DNA from: Parablautia muri
GTDB lineage: Bacteria > Bacillota > Clostridia > Lachnospirales > Lachnospiraceae
Reading direction: 5' to 3'
Assembly: GCF_009917485.1 (NCBI RefSeq)
Contig: NZ_QZDT01000021.1
Coordinates: 1-64,000, forward strand
DNA: 64,000 bases
Part shown: piece by piece, positions 1 through 7,776 of the stretch
Layout: every line of letters begins with the position of its first letter
Position numbering within the stretch: position 1 is the stretch's first letter
The notes under the pieces: model-generated
What the model was told of the DNA's origin: nothing
The model's input: the letters and a program-made list of their open reading frames with translations, nothing else
The model's database searches: none
Program-made: the position numbers and the translations under genes

Positions 1-58
1 TATTTCAGACAGATAGGAGCCGACGTAAAGAGTTATGCTATCTAACATACATCAAAAA

Positions 59-105
59 GAGGTAAGATAACGCCCTCTGCAAAAAAGGTTACGTTATCTT
101 ACCTC
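59..105. repeat. 14-bp perfect inverted repeat at a gene break
   Basis: The arms GAGGTAAGATAACG (59-72) and CGTTATCTTACCTC (92-105) are perfect reverse complements separated by 19 bases. The right arm begins where the recombinase fragment on the minus strand loses family similarity (after Gly-Thr-Asn-Phe). The repeat is therefore likely to mark the end of whatever interrupted that gene. Neither side has a T-run, so it does not look like a terminator. The partner end would lie outside the window. Confidence 0.75.
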
Positions 106-315
106 AACAAAGTTTGTTCCACTGTATCCATCGTCAACAAATTCCAATGGTCGTATGGCAGGATAAAGCTGCCTATCACGGATATAACGCGCAATCAACT
201 CCCTTTGATGACGAATGCTGTCACTCTCTGCTTTCGTATCGTTGGATATGATGTCCCCATCCTCCACGGAAAGCCTCAAATATTCAGCCAAAAATTTCTC
301 TGCCACTTCTCTCAC
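94..315 (-). pseudogene. large serine recombinase, N-terminal fragment
   Basis: This 73-residue piece holds the catalytic start of a resolvase-type domain: YLRLSVEDGD with the nucleophilic serine, then an ESDSIRHQREL stretch and VDDGYSGTNF. After that the frame runs into VEVR and a stop, so the rest of the catalytic domain, the recombinase domain and the zinc ribbon are missing. The start codon is GTG and overlaps the TGA of the upstream recombinase (GTGA), so it was the third gene of a translationally coupled recombinase operon. It cannot recombine DNA as it stands. The break coincides with the inverted repeat at 59-105. Confidence 0.85.
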
Positions 316-2054
316 CTCTCTCCCCTAACCGGGTCAGCTAAGAGTATCCGCAATGTTTGATAACGCAGGGCATGTTCTTTGCTGTTTTTCCTGCCCATAA
401 CCTTACTACTGTTTTGCAGCATTGAGGTTAAACACTCATACTCATTCCGAAAACGGAAACGGATATGGATTCTTTTATTTTCATATATTTCCACCTTTTC
501 CAACAGGTTTACTGCCATATCCCTTGTAAGCTCTTTTGCATCCTTAAATTTCAGAAAGGCTTTCAGCCAGCGGTTTGCTCCACTCATACATTGCGCAAAA
601 TTGTCCAGTTCGGCCTGTTTACTGTTCCATTCTGTTTCCAGTTCGGAGCTCTTTCTTGTGTATCTTTCTTTCGCTGCTAAATATTCGTTTTTTGTCAGAA
701 TTCCCTGTTTCAAATCTTCATAAATACTGGTTTTCAAATATGTATATCTTTGCAGTTCATCCCTTGCCTGCTCCGTTTCCTTTTTTTTCATCCTGTAAAC
801 AGCAACCTGGCTATCCGATTTTTTCATCCGTTCCAGCACGCTGTCGGTTTCCACGGCCAATTCTATCTGTAATTTTATCTGCTTTAACACCAAATCAAAA
901 ATTTTATAATCTATCATAGAAGACGTATTGCATTTTGCCTGAGAATGTCCATATGCGTAACCGCAGAAAAAATAATACTGCGTCTTTCCATTCCTCACAT
1001 CTTTATTTCTCCACATCTCATGATGGCAGATTCCGCATACCAGGATCCCTTTCAGCACATTCCCATATCCTGGCCCGCCCTGCCTGTCCTTCCATACCTT
1101 CCGGTTCTTTTCCCGGATTTTTTGTACTTCCTGAAAGTCTTCCCTGGCAATGATTGCAGGATGAGCATTTTCTATGATTTCCCACGCAGTTTCTTCTTTT
1201 TTGCCCTGTTTTTCTTTGGAATAAATGGAACGGTCATATTTTCCCATCACCAAGTCCCCAATGTATGCCCTGTTATATAAGATCCGGCTGACTGCTTCCT
1301 GCCGCCACAAAATATGGCTGCAATCCTTATACTTTTTAACTCCCTGTTCGCCTGCATATCTGCTGGGAGAGGGAATCCCTTCCCGGTTCAGTATACCGGC
1401 AATTTTATAGGCGCTTGTTTCTTCCAGTTTCATTTTAAAAATCCGTTTTACAATATCAGCTGCAAATTCATCTATCACATAATGATTCTTATCCAGGATA
1501 TATCCATATGGGGCCTTTGCGCCTATAAACAGTCCCTGTTCCTTTTTTACCCGAAAAGCTGACATGATTTTTTTCGATATATCTTTTGAATAGTAATCAT
1601 TTGCCAGGTTTTTAAATTCCGTGATCAATGCTTTTGGAGGGAAAATTTCGCCTGCGCTGTCGAAACGATCGCTGACTGCAATAAAACGGATACCCAGAAA
1701 TGGAAATATTTTTTCCAGGTAATCCCCCGCTTCCAGATAGTTCCTTGCAAACCGGGAAAGATCTTTTACAATAATACAATTAATTCTGCCTTTTTTTGCA
1801 TCTCCCATCATCCGCGCCCATCCCGGCCGTTCAAAATCGGTCCCTGTCTGTCCGTTATCCATATAAGTTTCAACCGTTTTCACGTTTTCAAGCTGGTTTA
1901 CAAATTCCAATAGGAATGCAAGCTGGTTATCTATTCCATCTACACTTTTGCCGCCATTATCTTCATTGGACAAACGGACATACAGCCCTGCCTCCATGGC
2001 GGGTGTATTAGGCTCTCCTGCATCATTTCCCCTCTTTCTACTCGTCCTTGCCAT
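312..2054 (-). CDS. large serine recombinase (TnpX/TndX type)
   Basis: A 580-residue site-specific DNA recombinase. It has an N-terminal resolvase domain with GLYVRLSNED carrying the nucleophile serine and CIIVKDLSRFARN further on. A central recombinase domain (from about residue 170) is followed by a zinc ribbon (CGICHHEM, then two later cysteines), a coiled coil and a DUF4368-like C-terminus. The start is placed at MARTSRKRG because AAAGGAGG precedes it at good distance. It overlaps the upstream recombinase by 17 bases and the downstream fragment by 4, so three recombinases were translated together. Families of this kind integrate and excise mobile elements through a phosphoserine intermediate. 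All key motifs look intact. Confidence 0.93.
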   Translation of the reverse strand: MARTSRKRGNDAGEPNTPAMEAGLYVRLSNEDNGGKSVDGIDNQLAFLLEFVNQLENVKTVETYMDNGQTGTDFERPGWARMMGDAKKGRINCIIVKDLSRFARNYLEAGDYLEKIFPFLGIRFIAVSDRFDSAGEIFPPKALITEFKNLANDYYSKDISKKIMSAFRVKKEQGLFIGAKAPYGYILDKNHYVIDEFAADIVKRIFKMKLEETSAYKIAGILNREGIPSPSRYAGEQGVKKYKDCSHILWRQEAVSRILYNRAYIGDLVMGKYDRSIYSKEKQGKKEETAWEIIENAHPAIIAREDFQEVQKIREKNRKVWKDRQGGPGYGNVLKGILVCGICHHEMWRNKDVRNGKTQYYFFCGYAYGHSQAKCNTSSMIDYKIFDLVLKQIKLQIELAVETDSVLERMKKSDSQVAVYRMKKKETEQARDELQRYTYLKTSIYEDLKQGILTKNEYLAAKERYTRKSSELETEWNSKQAELDNFAQCMSGANRWLKAFLKFKDAKELTRDMAVNLLEKVEIYENKRIHIRFRFRNEYECLTSMLQNSSKVMGRKNSKEHALRYQTLRILLADPVRGER

Positions 2055-3753
2055 ATGTCTCCTCCTTTTCCCCATGGTTGGCAGATGGACTGGCCGTATG
2101 CCTTAAGAAAGTTTCCTCATGCGATTTTTCCGGCAAGTTTAAAGACGCCTGAAATTCATCTGCATATTTGAAATGTATCTCTATCCTCGGATAACGCTCT
2201 CCTTCCTTTTTTTCATAAACCAGTATCTGCCCAATCAGAAAAATGACAGTTTCCCTTGACAAACATTCCAGATATCCATTTTGCTCAAATTCCTTTATCC
2301 ACCCCCATGCATTCTTTTCCTCATCTGCCAAAAAAGCCATCTCCACTTCCATTTCCCCAAGCGCCTGTTCTGCTGCCTGGGTACGTTTTTCATAAATTTC
2401 TTTTAATTCCAGATATTCTTCCTTCGTAATCAGTCCATCCTTGTAATCTTCATATAAATCCAGGCGCAGATGGTTATATTTCCGTATTTCTTCCTTTTTC
2501 TTTGTAATCTGACGGTTTCTTCTTTCCACCTCTCCTTGCTTGTTCCCGACATCTTCCAGCTTATCCAGAATCCGCCCTAAATCCGTTATATTCTCAATCT
2601 GGTGGTTTAAAAGTTTCAGTACGCATTCCTCCAAAGCCGCCGCATTGATACAATGGGGACTACAGATGTTTTTATTTCCTTTATGGTTTCCACATACCTC
2701 ATAAATAAATTTTCTTTTTCCGGAAGGTACCGTCTTTCTGACCATATTGGCACCGCAGTCACCACACTTTACGATGCCGGACAAGTAATATATTTTTTCT
2801 TTTGCTATCCCTGTTCTCGTATCCATCTTAAGCTGCTCCTGTACATTTTGGAAATCAACCAATGGAATGAGCGCTTCATGGGTATTATCCATCCGGCTCC
2901 ATCCGCTCTGGTCACGCTTTATTTTCTTTTTCACTTTATAATTTGGCGTGGTCTCCTTTCCCTGAACCAGCGTTCCTATGTAAACCGGATTCTCTAAAAT
3001 ACGGAGCACCTGCATATGCGTCCACTGGCTTTTCAGCTTCTTCTTAAAGCCGGTATAAAACGCACTGCCATTCTCTTTTTTATAATCCATTGGTGTCAGG
3101 ATGTTCTTCTTATTCAGCTTCTCCGCTATTTTATACGCATTTCTGCCCTGTAGATACATCCGGAAGATAGACCGCACCACTTCCGCGGCTCCCTCATCTA
3201 TCTCCAGCTTATGACGATCCTTTTCTGATTTCTGGTAGCCATAAGGGGCAAAGGGGCCTACAAAATCTCCCCTTTTCCTTTTTACTTCCAGATTGCTCCT
3301 GATTTTAATGCTGATATCTCTGCAGTAAGCATCGTTGAGCAGATTTTTAAACGGAATGATAATGTTGTGTACATCATTCGTTACACTGTCATAGTTGTCA
3401 TTGATTGCAATAAAACGGACACCCAGGTATGGGAATATTTTCTCAATATATTTCCCTACCTCGATGTGGTTTCTTCCAAAGCGTGATAAGTCCTTTGTTA
3501 CCACACAGTTCACTTTCCCTGTCTTAATATCCTCTAACATCTGCCGGAATGCCGGACGTTCGAAATTGACTCCAGAGTAACCATCATCCACTCTGATTTC
3601 ATGGATTTTGATTTCTGGTTTAGATTTCAGATACTCCAAAATGAGTTCCTTTTGATTGGTAATGCTGTCGCTCTCCTCTTTATCCCCATCCTCTTTGGAT
3701 AAGCGCAGATAAACATCAGCATCATAAATATCAATATTCAGATTTGTATTCAT
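2038..3753 (-). CDS. large serine recombinase (TnpX/TndX type)
   Basis: A 571-residue recombinase, first gene of the tandem recombinase operon. The catalytic start is VYLRLSKEDGDKEESDS, followed by VDDGYSGVNFERPAF and CVVTKDLSRFGRN. The recombinase domain, a CGDCGANM zinc ribbon with a later CGNH and CSPH, a long charged coiled coil and a C-terminal DUF4368-like segment follow. AGGTGATT lies just upstream of the ATG. It is distinct in sequence from the 580-residue neighbour, so the pair are paralogues and not a recent duplication. Tandem recombinases with different roles in integration and excision are known in Clostridia; which role this one has cannot be read from the sequence. Confidence 0.93.
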   Translation of the reverse strand: MNTNLNIDIYDADVYLRLSKEDGDKEESDSITNQKELILEYLKSKPEIKIHEIRVDDGYSGVNFERPAFRQMLEDIKTGKVNCVVTKDLSRFGRNHIEVGKYIEKIFPYLGVRFIAINDNYDSVTNDVHNIIIPFKNLLNDAYCRDISIKIRSNLEVKRKRGDFVGPFAPYGYQKSEKDRHKLEIDEGAAEVVRSIFRMYLQGRNAYKIAEKLNKKNILTPMDYKKENGSAFYTGFKKKLKSQWTHMQVLRILENPVYIGTLVQGKETTPNYKVKKKIKRDQSGWSRMDNTHEALIPLVDFQNVQEQLKMDTRTGIAKEKIYYLSGIVKCGDCGANMVRKTVPSGKRKFIYEVCGNHKGNKNICSPHCINAAALEECVLKLLNHQIENITDLGRILDKLEDVGNKQGEVERRNRQITKKKEEIRKYNHLRLDLYEDYKDGLITKEEYLELKEIYEKRTQAAEQALGEMEVEMAFLADEEKNAWGWIKEFEQNGYLECLSRETVIFLIGQILVYEKKEGERYPRIEIHFKYADEFQASLNLPEKSHEETFLRHTASPSANHGEKEETYGKDE

Positions 3754-3869
3754 ATAATCACCTCAAATAGTTATGTTTACTGTCAAACCTATTCTATTTG
3801 GGGTTCTGCTTTGTCCAAAATAATTGGATCATCCTGAACCAAAAATGTCCATAAAAGGATCGTCATTAT

Positions 3870-4127
3870 TCAATTTCCTTCCATAGCAACACAGAGCTGT
3901 ACTAATCTGTTTTCCAAAGTTTCTTTTGTATCGGAATATGAAGTTTTTATTATCATCCCATTACAAATATAACAAAATGGATTTTTTACCTTTTTTATAA
4001 ACTCTAACAGTCGTTCCTCCTTTGGAAGTTCTGTATTTATATCTATTTCTTCTATATTTACCAAATCACTAACTTTTACTGTACGCACATCAATATTCTT
4101 CATTCTTTCAATTTCTACACGTTCCAT
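3870..4127 (-). CDS. DUF6870-type small protein beside recombinases
   Basis: An 85-residue protein of unknown function, upstream of and in the same direction as the recombinase operon, with a 116-base gap. It has a conserved-looking core: DVRTVKVSDLVNIEEIDINT, then a basic KNPFCYICNGMIIKTSY segment and TKETLENRLVQL. A clear paralogue lies at 31887-32156, also directly upstream of a large serine recombinase gene. The repeated pairing suggests a role tied to the element, perhaps regulation of or partnership with the recombinase, but that is inference. No catalytic motif is visible. The DUF6870 label is from memory of the family and should be checked. Confidence 0.75.
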   Translation of the reverse strand: MERVEIERMKNIDVRTVKVSDLVNIEEIDINTELPKEERLLEFIKKVKNPFCYICNGMIIKTSYSDTKETLENRLVQLCVAMEGN

Positions 4128-4490
4128 TTTGTTCTCCTGTCCTTTCTTTAATATCAGTATATTTCTTTATGATTGTCCAGTATTCTCATACCATAAATAA
4201 TCCTGCAGGCAACTATTGTTGTTGTCGATCTCCTTGTTTGACCTAAAATTAATCTGATTGATTGTTACAGGATTAACCAATATAATGACATTAACATAGA
4301 GAAAGAGAACTTTCCAAGGCATCAGCTTTTGATAGAAGATGATGTCCTGGAACCATAATGATGGAATCTCACATCTATCTTTCCTATCTTTTTATAAATT
4401 CTTAAATTTCTTTTAGTGCATTTCACTATCACCCACAAAGGGTTAAGATAAATACATACCTACAAAGTGTTAATATAGAAGGGAGACAAT
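4128..4490. other. intergenic stretch, no gene seen
   Basis: No convincing reading frame was found here. Just before the BlaI remnant, the sequence ACAAAGNGTTAA occurs twice (starting near 4436 and 4463) as direct repeats. This could be what is left of the operator region of that regulator. Confidence 0.4.
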
Positions 4491-4721
4491 ATGGCACAGC
4501 AAATTTCTGAATCCGAACTGGTACTAATGAAAATTATCTGGAAGAATGGAGGGGAAACTTTATACTCCCTCATCATGGAGGAATTGGAAACCCCATAGCT
4601 TTCTTGATAAAGTCTATGCGGGAATGTGAAAAACTTAGTGTCTACCTTGTTGCGGCAGGATATTCTTTCGGCAGACGAATTGAAAGAGATTGAAACATTT
4701 TGGAGAAAAGAAAATGAATGA
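4491..4721 (+). pseudogene. BlaI/MecI-family repressor remnant
   Basis: The first 35 codons encode an intact BlaI-type N-terminus (ISESELVLMKIIWKNGG and on to MEELE) and then hit a stop at 4596-4598. In another frame the family's typical C-terminus follows (NVKNLVSTLLRQDILSAD, then an EIE-TFW segment), ending in TGA at 4719-4721. The middle of the winged-helix domain is deleted and at least one more frameshift lies near 4620, so the gene is dead. GGGAGAC precedes the ATG. BlaI proteins repress penicillinase and other resistance operons and are cleaved on BlaR1 signalling; a BlaR1-like start follows directly. Confidence 0.75.
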
Positions 4722-4875
4722 ATTCATGAAAATTTTATTTCCTGTTGAAGCTGAATCAGGTAATGGATATGCGTTACTTTCGGCTCCAGCTAAATATAAT
4801 TATCTATCCGTAAAAAGCGGGGAATATACAATGGCTGCAGCCAGCCAGAGCAGTTCAATGATTCCGCGAATATAA
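4714..4875 (+). pseudogene. probable BlaR1 sensor start, truncated
   Basis: The ATG at 4714 overlaps the end of the BlaI remnant by 8 bases, the usual blaI-blaR1 coupling. MNEFMKILF resembles the start of BlaR1-type membrane sensor peptidases, but similarity stops after about ten residues. The remaining residues up to the stop at 4873-4875 are the complement of another broken gene on the minus strand. The identification rests on position and a very short match. Confidence 0.4.
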
Positions 4876-4886
4876 ATATGACGCAT
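4800..4886 (-). pseudogene. truncated small membrane protein start
   Basis: A 28-codon frame starts at an ATG that overlaps the TAA of the GrpB-like gene (TAATG) and has AAAGGAGGT at the ideal distance. It encodes MRHIYIRGIIELLWLAAAIV, a membrane helix, then stops shortly after. The strong translation signal with an abruptly ending hydrophobic start suggests the head of a small membrane protein whose body was lost at the junction with the BlaI/BlaR1 remnant. Confidence 0.5.
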
Positions 4887-5464
4887 TATTTTTTACCTCC
4901 TTTATCTGCTCCCTGCCCGCTGTATGTATCCTGCCGCTGTCTCCATACATACGCTTCTTTCAGCAGGCATTCTATGCATTCCCGCTTGCCTTCTGTATAG
5001 TTTCTTCGGTCATCCGGAAATTGTAACGCCAGTTTTTTCTTACAGGTGTCATATAGCGTTGCTTTGTCAGGATGGCAATTCAGATAATCCCGAAAATTGA
5101 TATAGTTATTCCATTCTGTCCCATTCCATTTGACTGCATGGATATGATGTGTACGCGTTTCTTTTTCAAAATCCCCCATTACAAACAACATTTGTCCCGC
5201 AACATCTTCTCCGCGAAAAACAAAACCGTGTTCTTTCAACAGTTTCATATAACGTGAAATATCATCCAAATCACGCAGGCCAATCACAATGTCAATAATT
5301 GGCTTTGCATAAATGGAAGCAATCGCAGTGCTTCCCACATGCTGAATATCAACAGCAGCATTTCCGAAAAGCTGTTTCAATTCCAAAATTACATTTTCAG
5401 CATTTTTATTCCATTCCTCCTGATGGGATAAAAGTGCCACGCTTCCTCTTTTTAATCCTATCAT
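4886..5464 (-). CDS. GrpB family (UPF0157) protein
   Basis: A 192-residue cytosolic protein of the GrpB/UPF0157 family, which has a nucleotidyltransferase-like fold. The diagnostic block is present: QHVGSTAIASIYAKPIIDIV at about residues 40-60, followed by a HGFVFRGEDVAGQMLF segment and a THHIHAVKWN histidine motif. Family members are often fused to dephospho-CoA kinase or stand alone; a physiological reaction is not firmly known. The ATG overlaps the stop of the upstream broken gene (ATGA), so its translation was coupled to it. It is the only intact gene in a cluster of decayed ones. Confidence 0.85.
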   Translation of the reverse strand: MIGLKRGSVALLSHQEEWNKNAENVILELKQLFGNAAVDIQHVGSTAIASIYAKPIIDIVIGLRDLDDISRYMKLLKEHGFVFRGEDVAGQMLFVMGDFEKETRTHHIHAVKWNGTEWNNYINFRDYLNCHPDKATLYDTCKKKLALQFPDDRRNYTEGKRECIECLLKEAYVWRQRQDTYSGQGADKGGKK

Positions 5465-5697
5465 TCTTCTCCCTCTGGCAGCTTGATGCTCTGCCGTGTC
5501 AGTTGTACCAGTATGGCTATCCTCACAGACCGGTTCGTTTCCTCTTTCGTGTTTGCGTCTATGGTTCTACACCATTCCGTATAATCATCCGTTTTATCAA
5601 ATAATTCACTTCCGTTGATGACGAATTCCCCATGCTCAAAAAATTCCTGTCTGAATTCGATTGTATCCCTAATTCTTTTAAATCGTTCAATGAACCT
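5461..5697 (-). pseudogene. GNAT acetyltransferase fragment with foreign tail
   Basis: A 78-codon open frame without a clear start. Its first half (EFFEHGEFVINGSEL, then FDKTDDYTEW) resembles the N-terminal region of GNAT-type acetyltransferases. The second half (RSVRIAILVQLTRQSIKLPE) does not continue that family and looks like the end of an unrelated protein. The acetyl-CoA binding region is absent. It ends in a TGA overlapping the GrpB-like start codon. The simplest reading is an internal deletion that fused two genes and left their frame open. Confidence 0.55.
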
Positions 5698-5724
5698 CTC
5701 CTTCTTTGTCCCACAAAGGGCATT

Positions 5725-6400
5725 TCACACTTTTTTTAACTCCGTAAAACTATGAATTACCATCACAAAAGCAAAGGAAATTATTTGTGCAGCCATAATC
5801 CGGACAATCTGTAATTCGTCTGCTCCCTTTAACGAAACGACATGCAGCATATTTGTAGCAGCGGTATTATTGAATAGATGGTCGCCAAGTCCTACCCATA
5901 TATTTCCTGTAATACGGTAAAGAAGTCCCCATTTGATCCCCATAATTCCGGCAAGGACAATATACCCGATACTCATCAGGACCATTGCCGCAAATGACAT
6001 TTCGCCATCCACATAGCTTCTGATCGGCATTACAATGTGCCAGATTCCGAATAAAAGCGCGGCAATAAAATTCGCTTTCATAAATGGTTTTGTTTCAGAA
6101 AGCACTTTCATAAACAGACCGCGAAAAACGCCTTCCTCCATCCATACATTGACGATATTGAATAGGACGCATAACAGAAAGAAAACGAACTCCGTATTCT
6201 TTATTTGAGAGCCGGTTAAAGAAAAACTGCTGATATATATTTCCAAATGTGCTGAATTGCCCTGCAGAGTTAAAATTGCTAATTCCAACCCAAACGAAAC
6301 GGTAAAGAAAACGCTTCCCAATAGCAAACCTTACAGACAAACATAGCATGAAGATTGTCATGCACAAATGAATTGGCTTTATTTTTATGTTTCTTTCCAT
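5725..6400 (-). pseudogene. CPBP-family membrane protease, frameshifted
   Basis: The CPBP (Abi/CAAX-type) intramembrane protease motifs are all present in one frame: MEEGVFRGLF with the EExxxR pair, FGIWH, and GDHLFNN with the second metal ligand, amid about six hydrophobic helices. The start with a good GGAGG (MERNIKIKPIHLCMTIF from 6400) is in another frame. The two frames join near 6325-6335 after LSVRFA, so a one-base shift separates the first helix from the catalytic part. A shorter product from a TTG at 6327 is possible but has no ribosome binding site. Related proteins serve in bacteriocin self-immunity or protein maturation. Confidence 0.7.
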
Positions 6401-6589
6401 ATACAGCTGCCTCCATCAACTTCTCATTTCTTTTTATATATGGTTTTCTGACAATTTCGGGAATTTACTGAATGGTTTGTATCATATATCTTATCCATAA
6501 AACCAATATGCCCTACAATAAGATATTTGTAATGTTGTATCTCTTTATAAACAAAATAGTCTGGAACGGCATTCCTTTTAGTCTTTTCC

Positions 6590-6985
6590 TTACTGCCCTC
6601 TCTTTTTCTTAAAAGCATAAACGGCAGTATTGATGATACATAACAGCACGAAAAGACTCGTAAAGTTAATCCAAATATCCCTGTACGCTGTTTCCGCCAA
6701 AGGTTCCCGCAGTCCACTGAACCAGACATAGGCGAACGCCAATAACTGAGAGGGAATATATGCTATCAAATATCTGAGCGCCAAAGGCTTAACAGTCAGA
6801 TTCGTACACAGTCCAAATGCTGCTATCCCAATCAGCAGGATCATAGCCCTGTCTAATTCGTGCCAATTACCGCTCGGGTCTTCATAAATACCGTTACAGA
6901 GATATAAAACACTGCTCAACAGTGTAATTGCTGTATATATAATCGAATAAGTCGACACAATACGGATCCATTTTTTCTTATTCAT
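6590..6985 (-). CDS. four-helix membrane protein, family not recognised
   Basis: A 131-residue protein with four predicted membrane helices (about residues 10-30, 45-65, 70-92 and 105-125) separated by short loops, including YEDPSGNWHELDR between helices 1 and 2. The C-terminus is short and basic (KKKRG). AAGGAAAT precedes the ATG. I do not recognise a function. It lies in line with the broken CPBP protease and with genes upstream on the same strand, but no operon link is evident. The 190 bases after it (6401-6589) hold nothing recognisable. Confidence 0.7.
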   Translation of the reverse strand: MNKKKWIRIVSTYSIIYTAITLLSSVLYLCNGIYEDPSGNWHELDRAMILLIGIAAFGLCTNLTVKPLALRYLIAYIPSQLLAFAYVWFSGLREPLAETAYRDIWINFTSLFVLLCIINTAVYAFKKKRGQ

Positions 6986-7051
6986 TTTATTTCCTTTCCG
7001 TCATCTGCAGCCTAACGCATTGTTCCCTGTGTTTCTGGAGGCTGACATTCC

Positions 7052-7096
7052 AAAAATACCGGAAAACAGTGCGCATTTGCCACCATCTCCCGGTAT
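7052..7096 (-). terminator. probable rho-independent terminator
   Basis: On the minus strand ATACCGG (7090-7096) pairs with CCGGTAT (7056-7062), and TTTTTGG follows. It lies about 30 bases past the stop of the 188-residue coiled-coil gene, where a terminator for the response regulator/kinase operon is expected. The loop is long (27 bases). Confidence 0.5.
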
Positions 7097-7125
7097 TGAT
7101 ACCACACTAAAAATCTAAATCTCTT

Positions 7126-7692
7126 TTATTCTGTTACAGAAGCACTCTGCCGTCTGTATGTATCATTGTCTTTTTGGCTTAACTCGTTTTCTATCTGTGC
7201 CAGCTTTTTCTCCAGTTCCCGGATTTTCTTTCCATCCTCGGAAGCTGACTGGATCTGCTGCTCCAGCTGCTGCTTTTTCTCTTTCAGCTTCTTGATTTCC
7301 CTGTCAACTTTATCCGTATTTGTGACACATTTCTCCGCCGGCTTTCCCTGGCTGTTCCCACTTACCTTCGGCTCTTTGCCATCCTCGCCTTCCCTGAAAG
7401 GCTCATCCTTTCCATTTGCATGGTCAGCTTTCGGGTCATCAAAAAAGATTTTCCGGTTGCCGTTCTCGTCCTGGCCTACCTGGTACAGTCCCGTAGGTTT
7501 TTGTCCCGATTTTTCACTGCTGATGTATTCATCCCGTGGTTCGGGCAGCTTGCCGGAATTTTTTGCCTCTGGATCCTTCTCTGCTTCCTTTGCCTTTTCC
7601 GCCTTCCCGGCGGGCTGTTTTTCCTTCATCCTCTCTGCGTAGTCGGTTCCCAAATGATCATAATTTCCATGAATCTGCATTGCCATAACCAT
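7126..7692 (-). CDS. hydrophilic coiled-coil protein, unknown function
   Basis: A 188-residue, strongly charged protein with no signal peptide or membrane helix. The first 10 residues (QIHGNYDHLG region) are followed by a Lys/Glu/Pro-rich, probably disordered stretch. A predicted coiled coil at about residues 125-172 (repeating KKLKEKKQQLEQQI pattern) comes next. AAGGAGG lies directly before the first ATG; the second (three codons in) is at a better distance, so the true start is uncertain by two to four codons. It follows the kinase gene in the same direction with a gap of 84 bases and probably shares its transcript. The function is not known. Confidence 0.7.
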   Translation of the reverse strand: MVMAMQIHGNYDHLGTDYAERMKEKQPAGKAEKAKEAEKDPEAKNSGKLPEPRDEYISSEKSGQKPTGLYQVGQDENGNRKIFFDDPKADHANGKDEPFREGEDGKEPKVSGNSQGKPAEKCVTNTDKVDREIKKLKEKKQQLEQQIQSASEDGKKIRELEKKLAQIENELSQKDNDTYRRQSASVTE

Positions 7693-7776
7693 GTTCCTCC
7701 TTCAATTTGATATTGTCAGGCAGCCGCCCTTACAGACAGCTTCCTTTTTCTTTTTTCGGCTGTAGTAAGTATCATT

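Noticed and set aside
59-105. Rho-independent terminator
   Set aside because: The stem is perfect but the loop is 19 bases and no T-run follows on either strand; an element end fits better.
379-1562. Plus-strand reading frames across 379-1562
   Set aside because: They lie opposite an intact recombinase, have no ribosome binding sites and show no protein-like composition.
7166-7642. Serine-rich plus-strand protein of 158 residues
   Set aside because: It is the complement of the Lys/Glu-rich coiled-coil gene, which has the ribosome binding site and sensible composition.
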